Shown: positions 40,806 through 51,800, numbered from the stretch's first letter. The stretch is 64,000 nt of DNA from Parashewanella sp049608225 (GCA_049608225.1 JBMYXI010000008.1:1-64000); one strand, 5' to 3'. Notes: generated by a model from the sequence alone, not told the origin. A program made the numbers and translations.

Positions 40806-42695
40806 ATGACAAACCAATATACTTCAGATGCAATTGAGGTCCTCAATGGACTGGAACCCGTTCAGCGACGTCCGGGAATGTACACGGATACCACACGCCC
40901 AAATCATCTGGGGCAAGAGGTTATCGATAATAGTGTCGATGAAGCCTTAGCGGGTCATGCCAGTAAAATTGATGTGATTTTACACAAAGATAATTCACTG
41001 GAAGTGATTGATGATGGTCGTGGAATGCCCGTTGATATTCATCCCGAAGAAGGTATTCCTGGTGTTGAACTTATTCTGACCAAATTACATGCAGGTGGTA
41101 AATTTTCTAATAAAAACTACCAATTTTCTGGTGGATTACATGGTGTAGGTATTTCAGTTGTTAATGCCTTATCGACAAGAGTTGAAGTCACAGTTCGCCG
41201 TGACGCTAAAGTGATGCAAATTGCCTTTGAAAATGGCGATAAAGTCGAAGACTTAGAACAGATTGATACTTGTGGTCGCAGAAACACCGGTACTCGAGTG
41301 CACTTTTGGCCTGATGCAAGCTACTTTGATTCTGCCAATTTCTCGGTTGTAAAGCTCACATATCTGTTGCGTGCCAAAGCATTACTTTGTCCAGGGTTAA
41401 GAATTAAGTTTAAAAACAAGCAAACGGGCGATACTCAAGAATGGCATTATGAAGACGGTTTACAAGATTATTTAAAAGAGTCTGTTAAAGGTAACTTAAT
41501 GTTGCCAGAGCAACCCTTCATTGGCAGTTTTAGTTCAAAGCTTGAAGCTGCAGATTGGGCAATAACTTGGTTACCAGAAGGCGGAGAGTGTATTAACGAA
41601 AGTTATGTGAATTTAATTCCTACTCCCCTTGGTGGCACGCATGTTAATGGTTTTCGTCAAGGATTACTTGAGTCAATGCGTGAGTTTTGTGAATTTCGGA
41701 ATCTGATACCACGTGGAGTAAAACTGTCACCAGAAGATATTTGGGATCGCAGTTCTTATGTGTTGTCGGTGAAAATGCAAGATCCGCAATTTGCCGGGCA
41801 GACCAAAGAAAAGCTATCAAGTCGTCAATGTGCTGCTTTTGTATCAGGGATTGTTCGCGACGCTTTTTCGCTGTGGTTAAATTCCAATACTGAGCTTGCT
41901 GAAGCACTAGCTGAAATGTGTATCAATAATGCACAAAAGCGCTTAAAAGCGGCGAAGAAGGTTGCTCGTAAAAAAGTCACTCAAGGTCCAGCATTACCAG
42001 GAAAACTCACCGACTGCTCGACTCAAGATCCCATGCGCGGCGAACTGTTTTTGGTGGAAGGTGACTCGGCAGGCGGCAGTGCAAAACAAGCGCGAGATCG
42101 AGAGTTCCAAGCTATCATGCCACTTCGTGGTAAAATTTTAAATACATGGGAAGTGGACGCATCACAAGTATTGGCTTCTCAAGAAGTTCATGACATTTCG
42201 GTCGCTATTGGTTGTGATCCTGATTGCGATAATATTTCAGAACTGCGTTACGGCAAAATTTGTATCTTAGCCGATGCTGACTCAGATGGATTGCATATTG
42301 CTACCCTATTGTGTGCGTTATTTTTGAAGCATTACAAAGTGTTGGTCGAAAGAGGGCATGTGTATATCGCGATGCCGCCATTATTTCGTATTGATATCGG
42401 TAAAGAAGTGTTTTACGCCTTAGATGAAGGTGAAAAACAAGGCATTCTAGATAGATTGGCTGCAGAAAACCGCAAAGGCAAAACTCAAGTGACTCGATTT
42501 AAAGGCTTGGGTGAAATGAACCCGCTGCAACTTAGAGAAACAACCATGGATCCTAATACTCGCCGTTTGGTGCAGTTAACCATCGATAATGCAGAAGAAA
42601 CGACTGCGATTATGGATATGCTGCTAGCGAAAAAACGCTCTTCAGATCGCAAGATCTGGCTAGAAAGCAAAGGTGATTTAGCTGAACTAACCTAA
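40806..42695 (+). CDS. parE: DNA topoisomerase IV subunit B
   Basis: This 629-residue subunit hydrolyses ATP to drive strand passage and chromosome unlinking. It contains the GHKL ATPase region (QEVIDNSVDEALAGH, DGRGMPVD, GGLHGVGISVVNAL) and the TOPRIM/Mg-binding region (VEGDSAGGSAKQARD, LADADSDGLHI). Length matches E. coli ParE (630), and IMPLRGKILN is typical. It lies in one run with yqiA and, across one extra gene, with parC. Confidence 0.97.
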   Translation: MTNQYTSDAIEVLNGLEPVQRRPGMYTDTTRPNHLGQEVIDNSVDEALAGHASKIDVILHKDNSLEVIDDGRGMPVDIHPEEGIPGVELILTKLHAGGKFSNKNYQFSGGLHGVGISVVNALSTRVEVTVRRDAKVMQIAFENGDKVEDLEQIDTCGRRNTGTRVHFWPDASYFDSANFSVVKLTYLLRAKALLCPGLRIKFKNKQTGDTQEWHYEDGLQDYLKESVKGNLMLPEQPFIGSFSSKLEAADWAITWLPEGGECINESYVNLIPTPLGGTHVNGFRQGLLESMREFCEFRNLIPRGVKLSPEDIWDRSSYVLSVKMQDPQFAGQTKEKLSSRQCAAFVSGIVRDAFSLWLNSNTELAEALAEMCINNAQKRLKAAKKVARKKVTQGPALPGKLTDCSTQDPMRGELFLVEGDSAGGSAKQARDREFQAIMPLRGKILNTWEVDASQVLASQEVHDISVAIGCDPDCDNISELRYGKICILADADSDGLHIATLLCALFLKHYKVLVERGHVYIAMPPLFRIDIGKEVFYALDEGEKQGILDRLAAENRKGKTQVTRFKGLGEMNPLQLRETTMDPNTRRLVQLTIDNAEETTAIMDMLLAKKRSSDRKIWLESKGDLAELT

Positions 42696-42727
42696 TTGGT
42701 TAACCAGCGTTAACAAGGCTGTTATTA

Positions 42728-43867
42728 ATGAAGTTAACACGTTCTCGATTAAAATTATTTTATTTTGCTGGTGTGTCACTGCTGTTGGGGGTGACAACTC
42801 AGGTGGTGGCGGCAGGAAAGCCCTTGCTTATCACAGTGACTAAAGGCTTTGGTGTGACGCTCTATGCCTCGGATTTGGGTGATGCGAAGCAATTAGCCGT
42901 AGGAACGAAAGGTACGGTATTTGTAGGGTCTCGCAAGTCTGGCACTGTGACTGCGCTGGTGGACTCAAACCAAGATGGCCGAGTAGAAAAGCGATACCTT
43001 ATTGCTCGTGGACTTGATGATCCTGAAGCCATTGCCTTTCATAATGGTGATTTGTATGTTGCGGCAGAAAATCGAATTTTGCGTTATCGCGATATCGAGC
43101 AACGATTGAGACGTCCTGGGCGTCCGAAAGTGGTTTTTGATAATTTGCCTGAACCAGAAAAACGTTCAAGCAGAACGATGCATTTTGGCCCTGATGGTCG
43201 CTTGTATATTGCGTTGGGCGCACCATGTAATGTCTGTGAAGCTGATGCACCTTTAGGCAGTATTTTAGCCATTGATGTTATTACTGGCAGTACAGAGCAA
43301 GTTGCTGTCGGAGTGCGAAGTGTTAAAGGCTTTGATTGGTCGCCCATTGATAATATGATGTGGTTTGTCGATAGTTCAAGAGATTGGATGGGCGATAATA
43401 TTCCCGCCGATGAAGTGAACCGCTTAGCTATGTTTGGTAGCCATTTTGGTTTTCCATATTTACATGGTAAGTCGATAGCAGAGCCAGCTTATCCAAAACC
43501 TAAAGGTTTAACGGTTACTGCCCCAGAGTACGAATTACCTGCACATGTTGAACCTACGGGCGCTCAATTTTATCGTGGTACGCAGTTCCCCAAAAAATAT
43601 CATAATCAGCTGTTTATTGCTGAAAATGGTTCTTGGAATCGCTCCAGTAAAGTGGGCTATCAAATTGTATGGCTTGAAATAGAAAATAATAAAGTGGTTA
43701 AGCGTAATACCTTAGTCAGCTTTTTAGATGGTGAGTTTCCCGTAGCGAGACCTTATTCCCTTGCCATTGGCCATGATGGTGCTATGTATATTTCTGACGA
43801 TCTCAAAGGCAATGTTTATCGCCTGTTTTATAAAGATCCACAGCTTAAAACCAAAAACAGGAAGTGA
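42728..43867 (+). CDS. Exported PQQ-type sugar/sorbosone dehydrogenase-like protein
   Basis: This 379-residue protein has a signal peptide (about 1-28, ending TTQVVAAG) and a six-bladed beta-propeller of the glucose/sorbosone dehydrogenase family. GARDPEA-type elements appear as GLDDPEAIAFHNGDLYVA, with MHFGPDGRLYIALGAPCNVC, FDWSPIDN and GHDGAMYISDD. Family members oxidise sugars using PQQ, but many bacterial copies are of unknown substrate. It sits between parE and parC, 3 bases before the parC start, so its translation may be coupled to parC. Confidence 0.85.
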   Translation: MKLTRSRLKLFYFAGVSLLLGVTTQVVAAGKPLLITVTKGFGVTLYASDLGDAKQLAVGTKGTVFVGSRKSGTVTALVDSNQDGRVEKRYLIARGLDDPEAIAFHNGDLYVAAENRILRYRDIEQRLRRPGRPKVVFDNLPEPEKRSSRTMHFGPDGRLYIALGAPCNVCEADAPLGSILAIDVITGSTEQVAVGVRSVKGFDWSPIDNMMWFVDSSRDWMGDNIPADEVNRLAMFGSHFGFPYLHGKSIAEPAYPKPKGLTVTAPEYELPAHVEPTGAQFYRGTQFPKKYHNQLFIAENGSWNRSSKVGYQIVWLEIENNKVVKRNTLVSFLDGEFPVARPYSLAIGHDGAMYISDDLKGNVYRLFYKDPQLKTKNRK

Positions 43868-43870
43868 TTG

Positions 43871-46144
43871 ATGACAGATGCCATTGATTTAAGTCTGGAT
43901 GGTGTTGAACAAATGCCACTGCGGCGTTTCACCGAAGATGCTTATTTAAACTACTCGATGTACGTAATTATGGATAGAGCCTTGCCGCATATCGGCGACG
44001 GCTTAAAGCCAGTACAACGCCGCATCGTTTATGCCATGAGTGAATTGGGGTTATCGGCACAGGCAAAATACAAAAAATCAGCGCGTACCGTTGGTGATGT
44101 GTTGGGTAAATATCATCCACACGGTGACAGTGCCTGTTATGAAGCCATGGTTTTGATGGCACAACCATTTTCTTATCGTTATCCATTGGTTGATGGACAA
44201 GGCAACTGGGGTGCCCCAGATGATCCTAAATCGTTCGCTGCAATGCGTTATACCGAAGCAAAGTTATCAAAATTTTCTGAGGTTTTATTAAGTGAGCTAG
44301 GGCAAGGCACGGTAGATTGGGGCGTGAACTTTGATGGCACCATGAAAGAGCCGTTAGTGCTACCTGCACGTTTACCTCATATTTTGATCAATGGTATTAC
44401 CGGTATTGCTGTTGGCATGGCAACCGATGTTCCTCCACATAACGTGCGTGAACTAGCTGGTGCTTGCGTTGAATTATTGGAAAACCCTAAAGCCGATTTA
44501 GAACGGTTAATGGAGTTTGTGCCCGCACCAGATTATCCAACCGCCGCTGAGATCATTACTCCACGTGCCGATTTACAAAAAATTTATAATTCTGGTCGTG
44601 GCTCGATAAAAATGCGCGCTGTTTATTCGATTGAGCAAGGCGAAATTGTGGTCACTGCGCTACCGCATCAAGTAGGCTGCGCGAAAGTACTAGAGCAAAT
44701 TGCGGCGCAAATGCAGGCTAAAAAATTGCCTATGGTGTCAGATCTACGTGATGAATCTGATCATGAAAATCCCGTTAGAATGGTGATTATTCCCCGCTCG
44801 AATCGTGTTGATTGTGATCAACTCATGGCGCACTTGTTTGCAACAACGGATCTTGAAAAAAGCTTTAGAGTCAATTTAAACGTACTCGGGCTTGATGGTC
44901 GCCCTCAAGTAAAAGGCTTAAAAACTTTATTGACTGAGTGGTTGCGCTTTAGAATCGAAACAGTTCGTTGCCGGTTGCAATTTCGTTTAGATAAAGTACT
45001 TGCGCGGTTACATGTATTAGACGCATTAATGATCGCCTTTCTCAATATTGAGGAAGTGATAGAGATCATTCGTTTTCATGACGAGCCGAAAGCGGAGTTA
45101 ATGTCGCGTTTTAATCTTTCAGAGAAACAAGCTGAAGCCATTTTAGAATTGAAGCTGCGTCATCTTGCTAAGCTGGAAGAAATGAAAATCCGCACTGAGC
45201 AGAATGAATTAGCGGAAGAGCGTGACAAGCTGGAGCTATTATTAAGCTCTGATCGTCGTTTGAAAACCTTAGTGAAAAAAGAGCTGATAAAAGACGCAGA
45301 AACTTACGGTGATGATCGTCGTACTCCTATTGTTGAACGTCAAGAATCAAAAGCGCTTTCTGAGCAGGATTTAGTACCAAGTGAAGCGGTTACTGTGGTG
45401 CTATCTGAGCAAGGCTGGATACGTTGTGCTAAAGGGCATGATATTGATCCAACGGCGCTAAACTATAAAGGCAGTGATAAGTACTTACGTAGTGCGACAG
45501 GACGAAGCAATCAACAAACGGTATTTATTGATTCTTCAGGTCGTGCTTTTGCAACTGACACTCATACTATGCCTTCTGCTCGTAGTCAGGGAGAGCCAAT
45601 CACCACGCGTTTCAATCTCGCTCAAGGAGAGCGAATGGAGCACGTGATTATGGGTGAAGATAAACAAGCTTACCTAATGGCCAGCGATGCAGGTTACGGC
45701 TTTATTTGTACTTTTGCTGATATGGTGTCACGTAATAAAGCGGGTAAAGCATTACTGAGTTTGCCAGCCAACGCCAAAGCGATTGAGCCAAGCGAGATTG
45801 CTGATGCCGAGTCATCTTCTATTCTTGCTATCACCAATGAAGGGCGCATGCTGATGTTTAGTATGAGTGCCTTACCACAATTGAGTAAAGGCAAAGGCAA
45901 TAAGATCATAGGTATTCCAGCCGATAGGGCTAAGAGTCGTGAAGAGTTACTGTTACATTTACACGTTATTCCAGCTGAAAGTGCTGTGACTTTGTGGGCA
46001 GGTAAACGTAAATTAACACTTAATGCGAAAGATTTAGAATATTATCGCGGTGAGCGCGGACGCCGTGGCTCTAAGTTGCCACGTGGATTACAACGTGTTG
46101 ATAAAGTTGAAGTTGGCGTCAATGAGAGTGATGTAAGTTTGTAG
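43871..46144 (+). CDS. parC: DNA topoisomerase IV subunit A
   Basis: This 757-residue subunit cuts and rejoins DNA. The quinolone-resistance region reads HPHGDSACYEAMV with wild-type Ser (about residue 87) and Glu, so no common resistance change is present there. The active-site Tyr lies in MRYTEAKLSKF. The C-terminal beta-pinwheel (from about 500) is complete. Length is close to E. coli ParC (752). The ATG at 43871 is chosen over the TTG at 43868. Confidence 0.97.
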   Translation: MTDAIDLSLDGVEQMPLRRFTEDAYLNYSMYVIMDRALPHIGDGLKPVQRRIVYAMSELGLSAQAKYKKSARTVGDVLGKYHPHGDSACYEAMVLMAQPFSYRYPLVDGQGNWGAPDDPKSFAAMRYTEAKLSKFSEVLLSELGQGTVDWGVNFDGTMKEPLVLPARLPHILINGITGIAVGMATDVPPHNVRELAGACVELLENPKADLERLMEFVPAPDYPTAAEIITPRADLQKIYNSGRGSIKMRAVYSIEQGEIVVTALPHQVGCAKVLEQIAAQMQAKKLPMVSDLRDESDHENPVRMVIIPRSNRVDCDQLMAHLFATTDLEKSFRVNLNVLGLDGRPQVKGLKTLLTEWLRFRIETVRCRLQFRLDKVLARLHVLDALMIAFLNIEEVIEIIRFHDEPKAELMSRFNLSEKQAEAILELKLRHLAKLEEMKIRTEQNELAEERDKLELLLSSDRRLKTLVKKELIKDAETYGDDRRTPIVERQESKALSEQDLVPSEAVTVVLSEQGWIRCAKGHDIDPTALNYKGSDKYLRSATGRSNQQTVFIDSSGRAFATDTHTMPSARSQGEPITTRFNLAQGERMEHVIMGEDKQAYLMASDAGYGFICTFADMVSRNKAGKALLSLPANAKAIEPSEIADAESSSILAITNEGRMLMFSMSALPQLSKGKGNKIIGIPADRAKSREELLLHLHVIPAESAVTLWAGKRKLTLNAKDLEYYRGERGRRGSKLPRGLQRVDKVEVGVNESDVSL

Positions 46145-46166
46145 TGCAACTTCATATCTAGTTGAT

Positions 46167-46216
46167 AAAAAGCTCATGCAAGGGATAACTAATCTTCTTT
46201 TTGTATTGAGCTTTTT
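46167..46216. terminator. Inverted repeat at the parC / convergent gene junction
   Basis: AAAAAGCTCA (46167-46176) and TGAGCTTTTT (46207-46216) pair perfectly over a 30-base loop, leaving T-rich ends on both strands. It lies past the parC stop and overlaps the last codons of the minus-strand gene. It could end both transcripts. Confidence 0.5.
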
Positions 46217-46815
46217 ATTTGTTTTGTTGGTTCATTTGGAACCATGATTTCGGCACCATTTTTAATCCCATCACTGCAGCAAACTGCAGATATATACTGG
46301 TCACACGAAAAAATAGAGTTAGGCCACTTGGAACGAACATAGTTCTGTATATCTTGGGCACATTGTTTCCAGTTTTTATCACACTCATTTGTTCCTTTTT
46401 GATCAAATGGTTGATAACTTCTTGAGCCATAACCACTATCTATCCAGCATATTGCAGTGAACTTTAATGTTACTAACTGCTTAGGGTAATCGGCAGTTTT
46501 ATAGGTTTTAAACATTGGCGCATCGTAAGGCTTGTTACACCAAAGCTCATTATCATCTGTGAAAGCAAGACAATCTGTACCGGGAAATGCTCTTTCTATG
46601 GCTTGTTTGCAACCCACAACATTCATGCGACAGGCTGAAGTGCCGTTATTATCATAAATATAATACAAGAAATTAAGATGCTGATCTTCAACGGCTTTTA
46701 CATCGTAGTAATAGCCATCATCAGATGCGGTGGCTATTGCTAAGTACAACGACAATCCAATGAAAGCTATTAACTTACAGTAAATCGTTTTTGAACAAGT
46801 AGTATAAGAAGGCAT
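46189..46815 (-). CDS. Exported cysteine-rich hypothetical protein
   Basis: This is a 208-residue protein with an N-terminal hydrophobic signal (about 10-31, KLIAFIGLSLYLAIATAS). The mature part holds about ten Cys, suggesting several disulfides in the periplasm or outside the cell, and many aromatic residues. No family is recognised. AAGG lies 7 bases before the ATG at 46815. No gene adjoins it on the same strand, so it is probably monocistronic. Confidence 0.6.
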   Translation of the reverse strand: MPSYTTCSKTIYCKLIAFIGLSLYLAIATASDDGYYYDVKAVEDQHLNFLYYIYDNNGTSACRMNVVGCKQAIERAFPGTDCLAFTDDNELWCNKPYDAPMFKTYKTADYPKQLVTLKFTAICWIDSGYGSRSYQPFDQKGTNECDKNWKQCAQDIQNYVRSKWPNSIFSCDQYISAVCCSDGIKNGAEIMVPNEPTKQIKSSIQKED

Positions 46816-46992
46816 ACCGTGACCTTAAACATTTAATTCTAAATGACGCTTCTCATAGTGACGATTATTCATACAAGCATCGAAAAGTGGATCTATTTTC
46901 TTGGCATTGTTCAGTGAAAGTTCAGACTTTAAATACTGCAAAGCGCTTGTAGCATGTATTTGATGGCGAATTGATGATTAATTGCCAAGTGC

Positions 46993-47020
46993 AAAAAAGC
47001 CCTCCAAATGAAGGGCAAAA
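46993..47020 (-). terminator. Rho-independent terminator of the small exported protein gene
   Basis: GCCCTTCATTTGGAGGGC on the minus strand forms a 5-bp GC-rich stem and is followed by a T run. It begins about 30 bases after the stop of the gene at 47051-47443. Confidence 0.8.
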
Positions 47021-47050
47021 CACGCTAAGGGAAGGATGATAAGGGCGAAT

Positions 47051-47443
47051 TTAGTTGGCGCTGATCACATCCATGTCATACCAAGGTGTCGGGTTGATTG
47101 GACAACGAAAACGCACACCAGCTTCAGTTACTGTTATTACGTCACTTGCCCTAGTTTCCCCAGGCTCTAATGGAAACATGTCCAGTTGAGCACGAGTTTT
47201 AAAGTTTTGTAGTTGAAAACCAACTAGCTTGTCTGCTTTATTGCTGATCACAAATTGATATTTACCCGCTTTTAATCCTGCTAAAGTATCTTTAGCCTTA
47301 AAGTGACCACCATGTTGCTCTAAATAAATAACGGTAACGCCATCTTTATTTTGCTGAGGTGTACCTGCTATTGCATTCGATGCAAATAAAAAACTCAGGC
47401 TAAAAGTAGCAAGGGTAAGTAATCGTTTTATTGACTTAATCAT
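47051..47443 (-). CDS. Small periplasmic protein, possibly of cupredoxin-like fold
   Basis: This is a 130-residue protein with a clear signal peptide (about 1-26, ending FASNAIA). The mature domain of about 100 residues is rich in beta strands (YQFVISNKADKLVGFQLQNF, then RFRCPINPTPWYDMDV). The final Cys...Pro...Tyr-Asp-Met pattern recalls the ligand loop of cupredoxins, but a full His-Cys-His-Met set is not visible, so copper binding is unproven. AAGGAA precedes the ATG. It is divergent from the AraC regulator at 47565, which may control it. Confidence 0.6.
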   Translation of the reverse strand: MIKSIKRLLTLATFSLSFLFASNAIAGTPQQNKDGVTVIYLEQHGGHFKAKDTLAGLKAGKYQFVISNKADKLVGFQLQNFKTRAQLDMFPLEPGETRASDVITVTEAGVRFRCPINPTPWYDMDVISAN

Positions 47444-47564
47444 ATCGATATTCCTTTGAAACAGAGTGAATTAACTTAATCTTCGTTGATGACGGATATA
47501 GAATAGTCATCCGATAACGTATGCGATATGCTCAAGTGTCTAGAGATTATGTTCAGGAGTCTAA

Positions 47565-48443
47565 ATGTCTTTGTTAGATAAATTGTTAGGTCAATTTTAT
47601 TTACAAACTATCATCTTTCACCGTGCAAAACAGTGTAATACATGGGCAACTGATACGTCTGGAACAGGACTGGCGAGCTTTCACTTTATTAGTAGCGGTA
47701 AAGCTTATTTACATACCAACGAGCATCAAGCCGAAGAGTTAGTTACGGGAGATATTGTTATTTTCCCTCATGACGCTCAGCATTGGCTCGGTAGTAGTGA
47801 GCATTTGGATACATCGGAACCTTTTATTAGTTTTCCACCCGAAAATAATATTCCAAACAGTACAGGATTAATGTGCGGTTATTTTGATTTTTCTGAAGAT
47901 AAATCGCACCCTCTTTTACAACAGCTGCCTCAATGTATATTAATTAAAAATGATGATAATCGAGGTATGGAAAGCTCGTTAATTCACTCATTAATTGCTG
48001 AAACTGAAAGAAAAGGTGGTGGAAATGAAGAAATCATAAAAAGAATAACCGAAGCGTTTTTTATGTCAATCCTACGAACCTTATCAGATAAGCAAGAGTC
48101 CTTAGGTTTTTTCCGAGCTCTACAAGATAATAAAATGCGTAAAGTGTTAATGGCAATCGAGCAAAATATTGCTGCAAATTGGGATGTAAGTAAATTGGCT
48201 GAAGTAGGTGGCTATTCTAGGGCCAGTTTTGCCCAGCATTTTAAAAGCTACATTGGACAATCACCTATGGAATACCTCACTGCGCAGCGTTTGTCACAAG
48301 CACATAAACAATTACGTAAAGGCATCTCTGTTTTTGAAGCAGCATTAAATGCGGGTTATCAGAGTGAGTCGGCGTTTGCTAAAGCCTATAAACGACAATT
48401 TGGTTTTGGTCCAGGAGCAAGCCGAAGTTTTAGTAAAGATTAA
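47565..48443 (+). CDS. AraC-family regulator with a cupin sensor domain
   Basis: This 292-residue protein has an N-terminal cupin_6-type domain (about 5-170; ASFHFISSGKAYLH, TGDIVIFPHDAQHWLG) and a C-terminal AraC DNA-binding domain (about 190-288; WDVSKLAEVGGYSRASFAQHFKSYIGQSPMEYL and LNAGYQSESAFAKAYKRQFG, in parts). AGGAG precedes the ATG. The ligand is unknown. The divergent small exported protein gene is the likeliest local target. Confidence 0.88.
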   Translation: MSLLDKLLGQFYLQTIIFHRAKQCNTWATDTSGTGLASFHFISSGKAYLHTNEHQAEELVTGDIVIFPHDAQHWLGSSEHLDTSEPFISFPPENNIPNSTGLMCGYFDFSEDKSHPLLQQLPQCILIKNDDNRGMESSLIHSLIAETERKGGGNEEIIKRITEAFFMSILRTLSDKQESLGFFRALQDNKMRKVLMAIEQNIAANWDVSKLAEVGGYSRASFAQHFKSYIGQSPMEYLTAQRLSQAHKQLRKGISVFEAALNAGYQSESAFAKAYKRQFGFGPGASRSFSKD

Positions 48444-48763
48444 CCTAAGAGCGGTTTAAGACATTACAGTTATAATTTCTGTCATTCACCTTTATCAAGG
48501 CTGAAACTTCTTTCTCGTTGTATAGCTAACGTATTTTTCCTACTGAGGAAAAAACAATAAAAAATCATCGATACTTCAAAAAGATCAATTTATTCATTTA
48601 GTTTCTCACCTCTGAGTGAATCATTCTTGGTTGAAATCCCAGTTTATGGGATGAGCGTTTAATTCAAGGTATTAAACTGAGTTGAGGTTCATTAAGGGGA
48701 CTTGGGTGTTAGCAAAGGAAATAGAAGATGTATTGATTAATAAGTCGTATTAATTTTTGTAAT
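48444..48763. other. Intergenic stretch without genes
   Basis: This 320-bp stretch between the AraC gene and the minus-strand protease gene has no credible ORF. A hairpin TTTTTCCT-ACTG-AGGAAAAA near 48533-48553 may end the AraC transcript. ATCCCA and TGGGAT (48636-48652) form a small perfect palindrome of unknown meaning. Otherwise nothing stands out. Confidence 0.5.
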
Positions 48764-48792
48764 AAAAAGCCACGCTAAATAGCGTGGCTTTT
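48764..48792 (-). terminator. Rho-independent terminator of the large subtilase gene
   Basis: AAAAGCCACGCT and AGCGTGGCTTTT pair over a 4-base loop and run into T on the minus strand, 14 bases after the protease stop codon. Confidence 0.92.
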
Positions 48793-48806
48793 AGAGTTAA
48801 GTAAAG

Positions 48807-51800
48807 TTAGCTTCTTTTGCGGCGCAGTGCTGCTACAGGAAGAAGTAACAATGCTAACCAGCCAAGAGAACCACTCTTCTTAGGTTGTGGTTCAACTGTT
48901 AACGTTGCAGTACCTTTATTACTTTCAACTTTACCGTCGTTTGCTACAACTTCAAAAGTGTATGTACCTGCTTTGTTAGCGGTTACACTGATGTCTTTAG
49001 AGGTTGCGTTAAAGGTGAGTGCTTCACCTGATTTTTGAGTCCACTTATAAGTAAGCTTATCATTATCTACGTCAGTTGCATTCGACTTAAGTGTCGCAGA
49101 GTTTTGTTCAGTGGCTGTTGTTCCTTCAGGTGCAACAACAGGCGCGTCGTTAATGTTTTGAACTGCTACTTTTACCATTGCGGGCTTCGAAGTTAATTTC
49201 GATGCGTCAGCAACTGTATAGGTGAAGCTGTCAGTGCCAAAGAAGTTATCATTTGGCGTATATTCAAATTGCCCCTCTTTAAGCACTAGTCTACCATTTT
49301 TAGGTTCATCAACAATTTTCAAATCAGTGAGATCACCGTTTGGTTTAATATCAATTAATCGTTGAGCTTTAGCTTGTTTTCCATCACCACTCATTGAAAT
49401 ACGAGCTACTTTTTGAACCATTTTGTCGTTAGCGAGCACATCGATCGCAATCATTTTCTCTTCATCGGTTGTTACCGAATCAGAAGTTGCAATATTAAAG
49501 TCTTCTAATTTGACGCTGTAATCAATTTCAACTTTACCTGCTTGAGTTGTTCTCAAAGCAATCGCTGAGTTAGACGTTACAGGGGTACCCTCACCATTGT
49601 GATAGCGAGTGACACCAAGTGAACCCGACACGTTTTCAGCACCAATGGTAACTCTTGATGGCATACTTGGGACATCTAGATAGTTAAATCTTATTTCCTC
49701 GGTATCTCCAAGTCTGATCCATGTTGCAAAAGTGTATTTTGGATCATTTGGACGTCCCCAACGCTGTACATCATTCCACTCAATTGCTAGCCATAATGTA
49801 TCGTCAGTTAGGCGGTATAACCCCATTCCGAATCTACCACTACCTGTATCAGAAGCTGAAGAACCATCTAAGTCGAAGTCTGACCAAAATGGAGCAATAA
49901 CATTGTTTGGAAGTATCGAGTTCGGGAACTCTCTATTTCTATATGAACCTGCTACAGAGCCACCGCCCGCAACAATGATGCCGTTATCACTTACAGTAAG
50001 TTTGTCATAAGTTTTACCATTATATTTAAAGGTAAAGTTACCTGGCACATCAAGATCATATGCAACTTCATCACATTGTTCACCACAAGTAAACGCTGAC
50101 GCACCATTAGCGAAGATACTCGCAAATCCAGAAGTGTTGCTAAATGACATGGTTGGAAGCGCTAAACGACCGACCCAAGTAACTCGGTTTTGCTCAACAT
50201 TGATTTCTGAACCGTTCTGAACGCCGTTTGAAACTGTAATATTGACATCGTCTTTTGACTCAATACTTGTTCCTTCAGGAGCTACACTTGTTACAGTAAC
50301 GGTATTTCTGAACTCAGTATTCGTTACAGTACCCTTAATACCAAACTTATCATTAGAAGTTATGTCAGAATCAGTAGCTGCAATAGAGATTAATGAACTG
50401 TCGCTACTCTCTTTTGCTCTTACTGCAATAGGTAAATGCGCTTGCTGAAGACCATCATCATTCTTCAACGTTACTCGTCCCATCATCCACGACTCATATT
50501 CAGCAAATGTTGAATCAATGGTCACAGTAATTTTAGCTGAGCTATTTGCTTTTATTGCTAAGTTTTCCGGAGATACTGTGATAGCACCGCCTGATAACTG
50601 AGCAGATACATTCCAGCTTGTGTCTTTGTCAGTTTTGTTATGAACAGTACGAGTAAAGGTACATTGTCCAACACATACATCAGAAGCGAATGAAGGCTTA
50701 TCAAAAGTTAACACGGCTTTTGCTGCCGCTTCTAGGTCTAATCGACCTGCCCCCATTGCAAAAGGTGATGCAGGTGTTTCAGCGTCATCATCTTTAATGC
50801 CATCGTGTTTACTGCTTGATGTTAAGGCTGTTTTAATATCAATAGCGCTCCAATCTTTATGCATTTGCTTCATAAGCGCGGCAGCACCTGCAACATGCGG
50901 ACTTGCCATACTTGTTCCGCTAATGACATTGAAAGGCTGACCACCATCATCAGGAGAATATGCCGATAAGATATTCGTGCCTGGTGCAGCAAGATCGGGC
51001 TTTAAGAAATTCGGATTACCATTTGGACCGCGAGAACTGCTTGAATTGATGGTGTCAATCAAAGACTGCTCAACAACTCGTTTAACTTTTGAGTTCATTG
51101 TCCCATTTACTGGCTCTGTGCCTAATAACTTAATCAATTCCTCACCTGAAGATTTGGTGATCATTGCTGTTGGAATTTCGGCAGCATCTAAGGCCATAAT
51201 AAATGGGGCGCCAGATTTATTGTTATAAACAACTAATCCCTTTGCTCCAGCGTTCTTGGCGTTAGTTGCCTTCGCTGAGAATGCACAGCTGCCGCGAGAA
51301 ATTAATGCAATACTATCTTTAAAACTGTCAGCGGGGAAAGGTTCGCAGCCTTCAACATTTTTTTCATTGATTTTAACTGAGGCGACGATAGGAGCCAACA
51401 CGTCTTCTTTTAATTTGCCATTACTTCCTTCAATGGCTAAATAATCTTTACTATTGACTTCAAAGGAATTAGTAAAGTAGCGTCCTGTTGTACTATTAGC
51501 GACTGCAATACCTGATTCGATGCATGCAGGGCAGCCAATTGTGCTCGCACCATTTCCATCATTACCCGCTGCACTCACGACAACAATGCCAGCTTTTTCA
51601 GCGGCTTCAAACATTTGAGTGTAAGGGCTTGTTGCTGGATCTGCACCTGCACCACCACCCCATGAGTTGTTGATGACATCTGCACCGTCTTTAACAGCGT
51701 GCTCTAATGCTTCCATCAGCATGATGTTAGAGCCGCTGCCGCCGCTACAATTTGCGCCAGAATAAAGCGCTTTGTACACCATTAAATAGGCTGCGGGTGC

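Noticed and set aside
43871..44240. Quinolone-resistance change in parC
   Set aside because: The Ser and Glu of the resistance region are the usual wild-type residues.
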